In this document: one piece after another, positions 24,301 through 37,865 of the stretch
Layout: the number at the start of each line of letters is the position of its first letter
Numbering within the stretch: the first letter of the stretch is position 1
Source: Xylocopa sonorina
Taxonomy: Eukaryota > Arthropoda > Insecta > Hymenoptera > Apidae
Direction: 5' to 3'
Length of the DNA: 64,000 nt
Assembly (NCBI RefSeq): GCF_050948175.1
Contig: NW_027490136.1
Coordinates: 930,001 to 994,000, forward strand
Program-made: the position numbers and the translations under genes
The notes under the pieces: generated by a model
What the model saw: the letters and a program-made list of their open reading frames with translations, nothing else
The model's database searches: none
What the model was told of the DNA's origin: nothing

Positions 24301-27098
24301 GGAAGTGTCGCATTTACATTCTTTTGAAGTGAATACGAGGTACACATAACACTCCACAATGAATATTATACCTTATCACGAAACATAGAAATGAAACGCG
24401 ACATCTCGTTTTAAGTACCATTAGAACTCTATTGCTACGATACGTAGACATCTGCAAAGGCTATTTCCTAGCATGGAAGGTTCGTATTTACATTCTTTTG
24501 AAGTGAATACGAGATATACATGACACTTCGCAATGAATATTATATCTTATCATGAAACATAGGAATGAGGTGCTATATCGCGTTTTAAGAAGCATTAGAA
24601 CACTATTGCTACGATACGTAGATATCTGCAAACGCTATTTCCTACCAAGGAAGTGTCGCGTTTACATTCCTTCGAAGTGAATACGAGGTATACATGACAC
24701 TTCGCAATGAATATTATATCTTATCATGAAACATAGAATTGAGATGCGATATCCCGTTTTAAGAAGCATTAGAACTCTATTGCTTCGATACGTAGACATC
24801 TTCAAACTCTATTTCCTAGCATGGAAGTGTCGCATTTACATTCTTTTGAAGTGAATACGCGGTATACGTGACAATTCGCAATGAATAATACATCTTATCA
24901 TGAAACATAGAAATGAGATGCTATATCGCGACTTGAAATGCATTAGAACTCTATTGCTACGATACGTAGACATCACCAAAAGCTATTTCCTAGCAAGGAA
25001 GAGTCGCATTTACATTCTTCTGAAGTGAATACGAGGTATACATAACACTGCACAATGAATATTATATCTTATCACGAAACATAGGAATGAGTTGTGATAA
25101 CGCGATTTAAGTAGCATTAGAACTCTATTGCTACGATAAGTAGACATCTGCAAACGCTATTTCCTAGCAAGGAAGTGTCGCATTTACATTCTTTTGAAGT
25201 GCATACTCGGTATACGTGACACCTCGCAATGAAAATTACATCTTATCAAGAAACATAGGAATGAGTTGCGATAACGCGATTTAAGTAGCATTAGAACTCT
25301 ATTGCTACGATACGTAGACATCTGTAAACGCTATTTCCTAGCAAGGAAGTGTCGCATTTACATTCTTTTGACGAGAATACGAGGTATGCATGACACTTCG
25401 CAATGAATATTATATCTTATCATGATACATAGAAAAAAGATGCGATATTGCGTCCTGAGAAGCACTAGAACTCTATTGCTACGATACATAGACATCTGGA
25501 AACGCTATTTCCTAGCAGAGATGTGTCGCAATTTACATTCTTTTGAAGTGAATACGAGGTATTCATAACACTCCACAATGAATATTATATCATATCATGA
25601 AACATAGGAATGAGATGCGATACCGTGTCTTGAGAAGCACTAGAACTCCATTGCTACGATACATAGACATCTGGAAACGCTATTTCCTAGCAGGGAGGTG
25701 TCGCATGTACATTCTTTTGAAGTGAATACGAGGCATACATAACACTCCACATTGAATATTATATCATATCATGAAACATAGGAATGAGATGCGATATCGC
25801 GTTAAAAGAAGCGTTAGAACTCTCTTGCTTCGACACGGTGACATCTGCATACGCAATTTCGTAGCAAGAAAGTGTCGCATTTACAGTCTTTTGAAGTGAA
25901 TACGAGTACACATAACACTCCTCAATGAATTTTATATCTTATCATGAAACATAGAAATGAAATGCGATATCGCGTTTTAAGAAGCGTTAGAAGCCTATTG
26001 CTACGACACGTAGACATCTGCAAACGCTACTTCCAAGCAAGGAAGTGTCGCATTTACATTCATTTGAAGTGAATACGAGGTATTCATGACACTTCGCAAT
26101 GAATATTATTTCTTATCATGAAACATAGAATTGAGATGCGATATCGCGATTTAAAAAGCAATAGATCTCTATTGCTTCGATACGGAGACATCTGCAAACG
26201 CAGTTTCTTAGCAAGGAAGTGTCGCATTTACATTCTTTTGAAGTGAATACGAGGTATACCTACGTCTCCACAATGAATATTATATCTGATCATGAAACAT
26301 AGAAATGAGATGCGATAACGCGATTTAAAAGCATTAGAAATCTTTTGCTACGATACGCAGACATCCGCAAACGCTATTTAATAGCAAGGAAGTGTCGCAT
26401 TTACATTCTTTTGAAGTGAATACGAGGTATACATAACACTCCACAATGAGTATTATATATAATTATGAAACATAGAAATGAGATGCGATATCGCGATTTA
26501 AGAAGCATTAGTACTCTATTGCTTCGATACGTAGACATCTGCAAACGCTATTTCCTAGCAAAGAAGTGTCGCATTTACATCCTTTTGAAGTGAATACGAG
26601 GTATACATGACACTTCGCAATGAATATTATATCTGATCATGAAACATAGAAATGAGATGCGACATCGCATTTTGAGAAGCATTAGAACCCTATTGCTTCG
26701 ATACGTTGACATCTGCAAACGCTACTTCCTAGCAAGGAAGTGACGCAATTACATTCTTTTGAAGTGAATACGTGGTATACACGACAATTCGCAATGAATA
26801 TTATATCTTTTCCTGAAACATAGAAATGAGATGCGATATCGCGTTATAAGAAGCATTAGAACTCTATTGCTACGATACGTAGATATCTGGATACGCAATT
26901 TCCTAGAAAGGAAGTGTCGCATTTACATTCATTTGAAGTGTAGACGAGGAATACATAACACCTCGCAATGAATATTATATCTTATCATGACACATAGAGA
27001 TGAGGTGCGATATCGCGTTTTAAGGAGAATTAGAACTCTATAGCTTCGATACAGAGATATATTGGGAACTGAATTTCCTAGAGAGGAAGTGTCGCATT
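18371..27098 (-). repeat. 174-bp satellite block, reverse orientation (about 50 monomers)
   Basis: Reverse-complement monomers (GGAAGTGTCGCATTTACATT, GATGCGATATCGCG, CTACGATACGTAG). The first few near B1 are mixed-subfamily; the rest are the CGTATTCAC type. It contains a ten-monomer local duplication. The last two to three monomers before A2 mirror the start of the forward block after A1. ORFs in it are satellite read-through. Confidence 0.97.
20479..23800 (-). repeat. Ten-monomer (1740-bp) higher-order tandem duplication
   Basis: The segment from 20479 to about 22060 recurs from 22219 to about 23800 at an offset of exactly 1740 bp. Diagnostic variants are shared, for example CTATGGCCACGATGCAGAG at about 20602 and 22342, and a GTTTGGAGAGAAGAGG stretch. 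Inside, one monomer is missing from the second copy (the offset drops to 1566 near 23121) and is regained further on (1740 again at 23641). Confidence 0.9.
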
Positions 27099-27848
27099 TT
27101 GTGACGTCAGGCGTACCGCCTGCCACCCATCAACCTTCTCGCACCCCCCAGCATCAACCCCTGGACGCATGCAACCAGCCAAACTCGCCTGCAGAACCAG
27201 CAACTGTAAGTGTTCGCACGCGCATACCTGCACGCGCTCACTCACACCGAGTTCCGCTGCCTCACTCGCACCACCGAGTATACCTGTCTCGCCCGCACCA
27301 AGGACGGGCAGCCCTATCTCCCTCGCACCGAGGATTCCGTCCAGCAGGAAGACGTAGCCGCAGCCCATCACCTGAATGGGGTCTTTTCCAATTCGGGTAA
27401 CAGGATCTGCTAGAACCTATATATTACTTCTAAGCTAGGACATACATACCATATCATGACGCATATATAAGAATTCCTAGATCTAAGTTACACTAAGTAA
27501 GATGCGTCCGGCATGCGGCATGCGCCGCTAGCCCCACCACGAACCGCTGGTCCCCACTCGCTGGACCGGGCGCTCTCCGCCTCGAGACGCGAGTCCCCCA
27601 CTCGCGGGACCGCGATCTCCCTACCACGAGCGTTCGCGACCGTAGCGTCCCGCGAACCGAGGAGGTCAGAGACGCGTCTCCAGAGCACACACTCTAACTC
27701 GAGATCTCCTACCGAGGGGTCGAAACCTCTAGTTCTGGATCGTTAGCCACCTCAATGTGAGGTTCAGGCATCGTATTTCTATTTCCGAAAAATAGGCTCG
27801 TGTCGTAAAGCCTCCGGAGCAACGGAAAATAGTTTCACCGGACGTGAT
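27099..27848 (+). repeat. Spacer A2: GC-rich element, short form
   Basis: About 750 bp between a reverse and a forward satellite arm, starting TGTGACGTCAGG and ending CCGGACGTGATA. It has a TATA-like CCTATATATTAC near 27415. It lacks the 782 bp found in A1: CTATTTCC is joined directly to GAAAAATAGG near 27785. It has three minisatellite units (about 27238-27302). Overlapping frames up to 112 aa on both strands are probably by-products of GC-rich sequence. Possible solo-LTR-like remnant; class not established. Confidence 0.75.
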
Positions 27849-30800
27849 ACCTCGTATTCACCTCAAAAGAATGTAAATGCGACACTACCTTCCTAGGAAA
27901 TAAGGTTAGCAGATATCTACGTATCGAAGAAATAGAGCTCTAATGCTTCTTGAAACGCCATATCGTATCTCATTTCTATGTTTTATAATAAGATATAATA
28001 TTCATTGCGAAGTGTCATGTATACCTCGTATTCACTTCAAAAGAATGTAAATGCGACACTTCCATGCTAGGAAATAGAGTTTGCAGATGTCTACGTATCG
28101 TAGCAATAGAGTTCTAATGCTTCTTAAAACGAGATGTCGTATTTCATTTCTATGTTTCGCAATGAGATATAATATTCATCGTGGAATGTTATATAAACCC
28201 CGTATTTACTTCAAAAGAATGTAAATGCGACACTTCCTTGCTAGGAAATAGCGTTTACAGACGTCTACGTATCGTGACAATAAAGTTCTAATACTTCTTA
28301 ACACGAGACATCGCATCTCATATCTATGTTTCATGATAAGATATAATATTCATTGCGAAGTGTCATGTATACCTCGTATTCACTTCAAAAGAATGTAAAT
28401 GCGACACTTCCTTGCTAGGACGTAGCGTTTGCAGATGTCTACGTATCGAAGCAAGAGAGTTCTAATGCTTTTTAAATCGCGATTTCGCATGTCATTTCTA
28501 TGTTTCGAGATAAGATATAATATTCATTGGGAAGTGCCATGTATACCTCGAATTCACTGCAAAAGAATGTAAATGCGACACTTCCTTGCCAGGAAGTAGA
28601 GTTTGCAGATGTGTACGTATCGAAGCAATAGAGCTCTAATGCTTCTTAAAATGAGATATCGCATCTCTCTTCTATGTTCCATGATAGGATATAATATGCA
28701 TTGCGAAGTGTCATGTATACCTCGTATTCACTTCAAAAGAATGTGAATGCGACTATTGCCTGCTAGGAAATAGCGTTTGCAGATGTCTACGTATCGTAGC
28801 AATAGTGTTCTAATGCTACTTAAATCGCGATATCGCATCGCATTTATATGTTTCGTGATAAGATATAATATTCATAGCGAAGTGTCATGTATACCTCGCA
28901 TTCACTTCAAAAGAATGTAAATGCGACGTTTCCATCCCAGGAAATAGCGTTTGCAGATGTCTACGTATCGTAGCAATGGAGTTCTAATGCTACTTAAAGC
29001 GCGATATCGCATCTCATTTATATGTTTCGTGATAAGATGTAATATTCATTGCGAAGTGTCATGTATACCTCGCATTCACCTCAAAAGAATGTAAATGCGC
29101 CACTTCCTTGCTAGGAAATAGCGTTTGCAGATTTCTACGTTTCGGAGCAATGGAGTTCTAATGCTTCTTAAAACGCGATATCGCACCTCTTTTCTATGTT
29201 TCATGACAAGTTATAATATTCACTGGGAAGTGTCATGTATACTTCGCATACACTTCAAATGAATGTAAATGCGACATTTCCTTGCTAGGAAATAGCGTTT
29301 GCAGATGTCGACGCTTCGAAGCTATAGAGTTCTAATGCTTCCTATAACGCGACTTCGCATCTCATTAAATGTTTCGTGATAGGATATAATATTCATTGCG
29401 AAGTGTCATGTATACCTCGTATTCACTTCAAAAGAATGTAAATGCGACGTTTCCATCCTAGGAAATGGCGTTTACATATGTCTACGTATCGTAGGAATAG
29501 AGTTCTAATGCTTCTTAAAACGAGATGTCGCATTTCATTTCTATGTTTCGCGATTAGGTATAATATTCATTGCGAAGTGTCATGTATACCGCGTATTCAC
29601 TTCAAAAGAATGTAAATGCGACGTTTCCATCCTAGGAAATGGCGTTTACATATGTCTACGTATCGTAGGAATAGAGTTCTAATGCTTCTTAAAACGAGAT
29701 GTCGCATCTCATTTATATGTTTCGTGATAAGATGTAATATTCATTGCGAAGTGTCATGTATACCTCGCATTCACTTCAAAAGAATGTAAATGCGACGTTT
29801 CCATCCCAGGAAATAGCGTTTGCAGATGTCTACGTATCGTAGCAATGGAGTTCTAATGCTACTTAAAGCGCGATATCGCATCTCATTTATATGTTTCGTG
29901 ATAAGATGTAATATTCATTGCGAAGTGTCATGTATACCTCGCATTCACCTCAAAAGAATGTAAATGCGCCACTTCCTTGCTAGGAAATAGCGTTTGCAGA
30001 TTTCTACGTTTCGGAGCAATGGAGTTCTAATGCTTCTTAAAACGCGATATCGCACCTCTTTTCTATGTTTCATGACAAGTTATAATATTCACTGGGAAGT
30101 GTCATGTATACTTCGCATACACTTCAAATGAATGTAAATGCGACATTTCCTTGCTAGGAAATAGCGTTTGCAGATGTCGACGCTTCGAAGCTATAGAGTT
30201 CTAATGCTTCCTATAACGCGACTTCGCATCTCATTAAATGTTTCGTGATAGGATATAATATTCATTGCGAAGTGTCATGTATACCTCGTATTCACTTCAA
30301 AAGAATGTAAATGCGACGTTTCCATCCTAGGAAATGGCGTTTACATATGTCTACGTATCGTAGGAATAGAGTTCTAATGCTTCTTAAAACGAGATGTCGC
30401 ATTTCATTTCTATGTTTCGCGATTAGGTATAATATTCATTGCGAAGTGTCATGTATACCGCGTATTCACTTCAAAAGAATGTAAATGCGACGTTTCCATC
30501 CTAGGAAATGGCGTTTACATATGTCTACGTATCGTAGGAATAGAGTTCTAATGCTTCTTAAAACGAGATGTCGCATTTCATTTCTATGTTTCGCGATTAG
30601 GTATAATATTCATTGCGAAGTGTCATGTATACCTCGTATTCACTTCAAAAGAGTGTAAATGCGCCACTTCCTTCCTAGGAAATAGCGTTTGCAGATTTCT
30701 ACGTATTGTAGGAATGGAGTTCTAATGTTTCTTAAAACGCGATATCGCATCCAATTTCTATGTTTAATGATAAGTTGTAATATTCATTGCGAAGTGTCAT

Positions 30801-33800
30801 GTATACCTCGTACTGACTTCAAAAGAATGTAAATGCGCCACTTCCTTGCTAGGAAATAGCGTTTGCAGATATCTACGTATCGATTCAATAGGGTTCCAAT
30901 GCTTCTTTAAACGCGATATCGCATCCCGTTTCTATGTTTCGTGATAAGATATAATATTCATTGCGAAGTATCATGTACACCTCGTATTCACTTCAAAAGA
31001 ATGTAAATGCGACTATTCCTTGCTAGGAAATAGCGTTTGCAGATGTCTACGTATGATAGCAATAGAGTTCTAACGCTTCTTAAAACGCGATATCGCACCT
31101 CATTTCTATGTTTCATGATAAGTTATAATATCCATTGCGAAGCGTCATGTATACCTCGTATTCACTCCAAACGAATGTAAATGCGATATTTCCTTGCTAG
31201 GAAATAGCGTATTCAGACGTCTACGTATCGTAGCAATAGAGTTCTAATGCTACTTAAATCGCGATATCGCATCCCATTTCTATGTTTCGTGATAAGATAT
31301 AATATTCATTGCGAAGTGTCATGCATACCTCGCATTCACTTCAAAAGAATGTAAATGCGACTATTCCTTGCTAGGAAATAGCGTTTGCAGATGCCTACGT
31401 ATTGTAGCAATAGAATTCTAATGCTTCTTAGATCGCGATATCACATCTCATTTCTATGCTTCGTGATAAGTTATAATATTCATTCCGAAGTGACATGTAT
31501 ACCTCGTATTCACTTCAGAAGAATGTAAATGCGACTATTCCTTGCTAGGAAATAGCGTTTGCAGATGCCTACGTATTGTAGCAATAGAATTCCAGTACTT
31601 CTTAGATCGCGATATCGCATCTCATATCTATGTTTCGTGATAAGTTATAATATTCATTCCGACGTGTCATCTATACCTCGAATTCTCTTCAAAAGAATGT
31701 AAATGCGACACTTCCATCCTAGGAAATAGCGTTTGCAGATGTCTACGTATCGTAGCAATAGAGTTCTAATGTTTCTCAAAACGCGATATCGCATCTCACT
31801 ACTATGTTTCATGACAAGATATAATGTTCATTGCGAAGTGCCATGTATTTCTCTTATTCACTTCAAAAGAATGTAAATGCGACTCTTCCTTGCTAGGAAA
31901 TAGCATTTGCAGATGTCTACGTAGCGAGGCAATAGTGCTCTAATGGTTCTTAAAACGCGATATCGCATCTCACTTCTATGTATCATGATAAGGTATAATA
32001 TTCAGCACGAAGTGTCATGTATACCTCGTATTCACTTCAATACAATGTAAGTGCGACACTTCCTTGCTAGGAAATAGCGTTTTCAGATGTCTACGTATCG
32101 AAGCAATAGAGCTCTAGTGCCTCTTAAAACGCGAAATCGCATCTCATTACTATGTTTCATGATAAGATATTATTTCCATTGCGAAGTGTCACTTATTCCT
32201 CGTATTCACTTCAAATGAATGTAAATGCGACACTTCCTTGCTAGGAAATAGCGTTTGCAGATGTCTAGGTACCGATGTAATAGAGTTCTAATGCTTCCTA
32301 AAACCCGATATCGCATCTCATTTCTATGTTTCATGATAAGATATAATAGCCATTGCGAAGAGTCACTTATTCCTCGTAATCACATCTAAAGATTGTAAAT
32401 GCAAATCTTCCTTCCTGGAAAACAGCGTTGCCAGATGTCTACATATCGTTGCAATAGAGTTCCAATGCTTCCTAAAACGCGATATCGCATCTGATATCTA
32501 TGTTTCATGATAGAATATATTATCCATTGCGATGTATCATGTATACATCGTATTCAATTCAAATGAATGTAAATGCGGACACTACCTTGCTAGGAAGTAG
32601 CATTTGCAGATGTCTACGTATCGAAGCAATAGAGTTCTAATGCTTCTTAAAACGTGATGTCGCATCTTATTCCTATGTTTCATGATAAGACATAATATCC
32701 ATTGCGAAATGTCATGTATACCTCGTATTCACTTCAAAAGAATGTAAATGCGACACTTCCTTTCTAGGAAATAGCGTTTGCAGAAGTCTACGTATCGTAG
32801 CAATAGAGTTCTAGTGCATCTCAAAACGCGGTATCGCATCTCACTTCTATGTTTCATGACAAGATATAATGTTCATTGCGAAGTGCCACGTACACCTCGT
32901 ATTCACTTCAAAAGAATGTAAGTGCGACACTACCTTGCTAGGGAATAGCGTTTGCAGATGTCTACGTATCGAAGCAATAGAGTTCTAATGGTTCTTATAA
33001 CGCGATATCGCATCTCAATTCTATGTTTCAAGATAAGATATAATGTTCATTGCGCAGTGTCACGTATACCTCGTCTACACTTCAGAAGAAAGTAAATGCG
33101 ACACTTCCTTCCTAGGATATAACGTTTCCAGATGTCTACGTACCGAAACAATACAGCTCTAATTCTTCTTAAAACGACACGTCGCATCTCATTTCTATGT
33201 TTCGTGACAAGATGTAATTCTCATTGCGAAGTTTCTTGTATACCTCTTATTCACTTCAAAAGAATGTAAATGCGACACTTCCATGCTAGGAAATAGCGTT
33301 TGCAGATGTCTACGTATCGTAGCCATAGATTTCTAATGCTGCTTATGTCGCGTAATCGCATCTCATTTCTATGTTTCGTGATAAGTTATAATATTCAGTG
33401 CGAAGTGTCATGTATACCTCGTATTCACTTCAGAAAAATGTAAACGCGACACTTCCTTGCTAGGAAATAGCGTTTCAGATGTCTTCGTATTGTAGCCATA
33501 GAGTTCTAATGCTGCTTAAATCGCGTAATCGCATCCCATTTCTATGTTTCGTGATAAGTTATAATATTCATTGCGAAGTGTCATGTATACCTCGTATTCA
33601 CTTCAAAAGAATGTAAACGCGACACTTCCTTGCTAGGAAATAGCGTTTCCAGATGTCTTCGTATTGTAGCAATAGCGTTCTAATGCTTCTCAAAACGCGA
33701 TATCATATTTCATTTCTATGTTTCATGATAAGAAATAATATTCATTGCGAAGTGTCATGTATACCTCGTATTCGCTTCAAAAGGATATAAATGCGACACT

Positions 33801-35260
33801 TCCTTGCTAGGAAATAGCGTTTCCAGATATCTACGTATCGTAGCAATAGAGTTCTAATGCTTCCCAAAACGCGATATCGCATCTCATTGCTGTGTCTCAT
33901 GATAGGATATAATATTCATTGCGAAGTGTTACCAAACCGCGCATACACTTTAAATGAATGTAAATGCGACACTTCCTTGCTAGGAAATAGCGTTTACAGA
34001 AGTCCTACGTATCGTAGCAATAGAGTTCTGATGCTTCTTAAAACGCGATATCGCGTCTCATTTGTATGTTTCATGATAACATATAATATTCATTCCTAAG
34101 TGTTATGTACACCTCGTCTACACTTCAAAAGAATGTAAGTGCCACACCTCCTTTCTAGGAAATGCGTTTCCAGGTATCTACGTATAGAAACAATAGTGTT
34201 CCAATATTTCTTATAACGCGATATAGAATCTCGTTTCTATGTTCCATGATATCATATAGTATTCATTACGAAGTGTTATGTATAGCTCGTCAACACTTCA
34301 AAAGCATGTAAATGCCACACTTCCTTGCTAGGAAATGCGTTTCCAGATTTCTACGTATCGAAGCAATACAGTTCTAATGCTCCTTTAAACGCGATATAGC
34401 ATCCCAATTCTATGGTTCATGATAAGTTATAATATTCATAGCGAAGTGTTATGTATACCTCGTATACACTTCAAATGAATTTAAATGCCACACTTCCTTT
34501 CTAGGGAATAGCGTTTCCAGATTTCTACGTATCGAAGCAATAGAGTTGTAATGCTGCTTAAAACGCGATATCGCATCTCATATCTATGTTTCATGATATG
34601 ACATAATATTCATTGTAGAGTGTTATGTATACCTCGTCTACACTTCAAATGAATGTAAATGCCACACGTTCTTGCTCGGAGATAGCGTTTCCTAGATGTC
34701 TACGTATTGAAGCAATAGATTTCTAATGCTTCTATAAACGAGATATAACATCTCAGTTCTATGTTTTACGATACTATATAATATTCATTGCGAAGTGTTA
34801 TGTATAACTCGTCTACACTTCAAAATAATGTAATGCCACACTTCTTGGATAGGAAATTGCGTTTCTAGATGTCTACGCATCGAAGCAATAGATTTCTAAC
34901 TCTTTATAAAACGCGATATCGCATATCAGTTCTAAGTCACATGATAAGATGTAATTTCAATGCAACGCGTAATGTATATCTCCTCTACACTTCAAATGAA
35001 TGTAAATACATCACTTCCTTGCTACGGAATTTCGTTTCAATATCTGAAGGTTTAGCAGCAATAGAGTTCTAATGCTTCGTAAAACGCGGCTGCGCATCTT
35101 ACTTCTATATTTCATGACAAGATGTAATATTCATAGCATCGCGTTATGTTCATCTGCTTCTGCACATGAATTAAGTGTGAATCCTACACTTTCTTGCCCG
35201 GGGTTAGCGTTTCTAGATGTCCAGGTGCCGAAGCATTTAATTTGTCATGCTTCATGCACC
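27849..35260 (+). repeat. 174-bp satellite block, forward orientation (about 42 monomers)
   Basis: Mostly TGCGACAC / CGTATTCAC type. The GCCACAC / CGTCTACAC type takes over from about 34090, and the last monomers (34780-35260) are increasingly diverged toward B2. It carries an 869-bp five-monomer tandem duplication absent from the sister block at 52682-59225. Confidence 0.97.
28840..30577 (+). repeat. Five-monomer (869-bp) tandem duplication
   Basis: TCCATCCCAG recurs at 28931 and 29800, and CATGTATACCGCG at 29581 and 30450, both 869 bp apart. The two units meet near 29708. The sister segment near 53.7-54.5 kb has one unit only, which exactly explains the change in offset between the two large copies (24833 minus 23964). 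Confidence 0.95.
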
Positions 35261-35365
35261 TCAATATCGCATTTCATATAAACAGTTTAAAGTAAGTTAG
35301 AAGGTTGTAAAGCTCTATGCATCGCATTATGCTTATCTGCTTTTGTGCTTTATAATGCTCTGGGA
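35261..35365 (+). repeat. Degenerate satellite fringe left of B2
   Basis: Poorly conserved monomer remnants, still showing GCATTTCATAT and GCATCGCATTATG-like blocks, ending where TGTGAGAAGG begins. Confidence 0.6.
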
Positions 35366-36102
35366 TGTGAGAAGGTCCTCAACCATCCTTAACCCCCTAA
35401 AGAGAAGTCAAAAGTCCAGCGGCCCTGCAGGTGGGCCATGGGAGCGCGGCGCGAGAGGCGCTACGCAATTTAAATGATCAGGAGGATCCCCTCAGTGACA
35501 CCCAAGGGTGAGAGAAGAGGAAATCGCCAAAATCCACTGATCGATGGACCCGAACAATACCGGAGCCTACAGCCCACTTCACCAAGGAGCCCCGAGGAGG
35601 ATGCAGGAGACCCGAGTACCACCAGCGAATTCAAGGAACCTGAAGAAGAAAACGTGAGAGCTTATTCCCTAAAGCGTCCCATTTCTTGTGTCGCATATTG
35701 TATATTGTATCTTATATCGTGAAGCGAGTTATGATACCCGGTAATTTGCGGCGTGTTGCGTAGTTTCCCGTAGCCCTTGTTAGTTAAACCCACGTCGAGA
35801 CCATAAATAAACATGCCGTGACTTCAGTATCTCGCGACCTGAGTGTGTGTACTTGGCTAGGCGTAGTCGAGAAGAGGAGCATTTCGAAGTTTCAAGGGTT
35901 GTTCCGCCCCAGGGTTCCCGGGGTCGTGTAGTCTATCCCTTTGCTACTTTTTGAGCAGCTGGCGCCCAAGAAAAGTTGTACGTGAGCGGATACCTTGGAA
36001 CGATAAATCGCTTTAGATTAAAGTACGTTTTACACCTTAAAGCATTTAGTTAATTAACCCCTTCGAGCTTCCCTGACTTACTATATATAGGTTTCCGTCA
36101 CA
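35366..36102 (+). mobile_element. LTR-like element in B2 (diverged relative of the B1 copy)
   Basis: Begins TGTGAGAAGG and ends TTCCGTCACA (TGTGA/TCACA ends). It shares many blocks in order with 15814-16778 (AATACCGGAGC-like, CTAAAGCGTCCCATTTC, TCAGTATCTCGCGACC, CTGGCGCCCAA) but lacks the GA repeat. A possible polyadenylation signal AATAAA is at about 35804. It lies between degenerate satellite remnants on both sides, as expected for an insertion into the array fringe, although no target duplication was found. The 82-aa frame at 35474-35722 overlaps it and is not considered a gene. Confidence 0.55.
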
Positions 36103-36500
36103 ACTAATAGGAACCATCACTTTACATAGATATATAGAACACACATAGTTTTAAGCGTAGAATTGAGAATTTGAGAACTTACTTTGAAACGTTAGTAGTG
36201 AGGAATTCCATCGGATTTCATAGAAATTCAGAACTTACTTGCTATGAAACATAGGCAGATAAGGGCCATCGCGTTGCTTAGAACTTTAGAACTTGCTTAC
36301 TTCAACAAAGATTTCTATTGGCTTCGTCCGTTCTTTTAGAAGAGTTTTTGATAAACCACATACTTTTCACGCTTCTGATATCTTTGAAAGTTCGCGAGAT
36401 GTAATCGTTTAAGTTTTAAAATGATTACTTAATGTGAATTATTATTTTGTAACTCGCTCATAAACGAGTCTGCATAGGATTTAATCCATAAGTTTTTAAT
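36103..36500. repeat. Degenerate satellite-like stretch between LTR and core in B2
   Basis: Remnants such as GAACTTACTTTGAAACG and GAAACATAGGCAGATAAG resemble reverse-oriented diverged monomers like those at 17661-18370. No gene is seen. The stretch is absent from B1, where satellite joins the core directly. Confidence 0.5.
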
Positions 36501-37063
36501 CCTGGAATTTATGCAGTTATTTGTTATTCACTTATGGCTCAAACGACAAAGATTCTGACCACTTCAAAATGGTTGACTTTCATCAATTTTCTTAAAAATT
36601 GAAATACTGCCCAACTGCTTGCATTAAAGACTGCAATTAAAGCTTTCGAAACATTTTACCTCTTATAGATGAATTCTGGAATTGAAATTGAATGTTTGAC
36701 TTTTCTAACTCCTCTTTAGACATCTTTCTATTGGAATGTTCAAGTATTTTCATATTCGTAATTATTAAAAATGTTTTACTTGATTCTTTAATATAATATT
36801 TAGAATTTTCTGAGAAATATTTTTTATCGTAATGAACTATATAATTGCAATTATAATTCTTTATGAAATAATAATAACAGAAAGGTATGTATCCATTCGT
36901 GTAGTTTTGTAAAGAGTATTTAATCTTACTATCTAAAATGAAACATTGAAATCTGTTTACAATCTAATGGAATTTAATTACCTTTTGATTCAAATTCACA
37001 ATGATAATCTTCCATAGTTCAACAATTTTGTGAGCTGTCCTCAGGAATCCGCAGCTCAGTACT

Positions 37064-37070
37064 TATAAAA
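37064..37070 (+). promoter_or_regulatory. TATA-like box of the gene-like island, B2
   Basis: TATAAAA lies about 140 bp upstream of an intron-like donor and is kept in B1 and B3. It is suggestive only. Confidence 0.3.
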
Positions 37071-37202
37071 TGAACGACAGAAAGAACAGCCTAACCAAAC
37101 GTATTCAAACCGATTTTTCAATACTAATCTTATCATGTTTAACTTATGCTGCAAACTATTGAAATGCCCTTCGAAAAGTGTTTATTCACAGTGAAGTAAA
37201 CG

Positions 37203-37318
37203 GTAAGTATTACGCCTTCCACCACTGTTTACAATACGTATGTTTCATTTACTATCAAAACCGTGAGTATTATCGCCTTTCTTTACTTTTTGTAACCTTC
37301 AATGCCTTCATGTTACAG
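37203..37318 (+). other. Intron-like segment (GT-AG, 116 bp)
   Basis: Begins GTAAGTATTACG and ends TTCATGTTACAG; the same length occurs in B1 (14006-14121) and B3 (61167-61282). In all three forward frames the joined flanking sequence hits a stop close to the junction, so if this was a coding intron the gene is now broken, or the junction lies in a 5' untranslated region. Confidence 0.35.
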
Positions 37319-37338
37319 ATCGTTAAACTTGCTTTAAA

Positions 37339-37716
37339 ATGCTCTATCGTATTACGGAAGAATGGACATACCAATTCATTTTAAAAAATGAAGGTAACCT
37401 TCACATGTCCAACATAACTCCACTTACAAAAAAACTATTTTCATCAACGGATGGCCCCTTTGTACTATGCAATTTTATATTAGCAAAAACCAACAAGGCA
37501 ACGATGAACAGAGTTAAATTTAATATTATGATGTTTATTATTTTACTTATAGTATATTTGTTTTTCTGGAATTTTGCCAAAAGACAATGTTTACGATGTC
37601 GACAGATGAATATATTTGCCTTAGAATTACAAGAGCCAACTATTTCGAAAGTAGAATATTACTTTACTTCGCTAACCGAATCGTTGCAAACGTTAAATAA
37701 GGTGCGTGCCTTTTAA
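37339..37716 (+). CDS. Hypothetical ORF with one membrane-spanning segment (125 aa)
   Basis: The frame encodes 125 residues. Residues about 61-79 (FNIMMFIILLIVYLFFWNF) form a strong hydrophobic segment, preceded by a basic residue and followed by AKRQCLRC, so a single-pass membrane protein is plausible. The C-terminal part (residues about 90-120) is polar and could be helical. It ends shortly after a donor-like AAGGTGCGT near 37697, so it may be one exon and not a complete gene. It lies downstream of a TATA-like box and a GT-AG intron-like segment. An identical frame occurs in B3; B1 is disrupted by an 80-bp difference and a 1263-bp deletion. I do not recognise the family. A fragment of a host gene captured in the satellite domain is my preferred reading. 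Confidence 0.25.
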   Translation: MLYRITEEWTYQFILKNEGNLHMSNITPLTKKLFSSTDGPFVLCNFILAKTNKATMNRVKFNIMMFIILLIVYLFFWNFAKRQCLRCRQMNIFALELQEPTISKVEYYFTSLTESLQTLNKVRAF

Positions 37717-37865
37717 AACAGTCAGATGCAAATTACGATACAACGTTTCCAAGAAATGGTACGTGCCACTGTTTTTTAATTTCCGTTTATTTAATCAAAG
37801 CAAATTTAATTGAAATATCCGCAAAATTTGAGGACAAAAAGTTATTGTAATTTTGCGCAACATAT

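Noticed and set aside
27062..27746. ORFs up to 112 aa in spacers A2/A3
   Set aside because: Several overlapping frames are open on both strands in GC-rich sequence. Near-identity between A2 and A3 reflects recent duplication only, and no motif is recognised.
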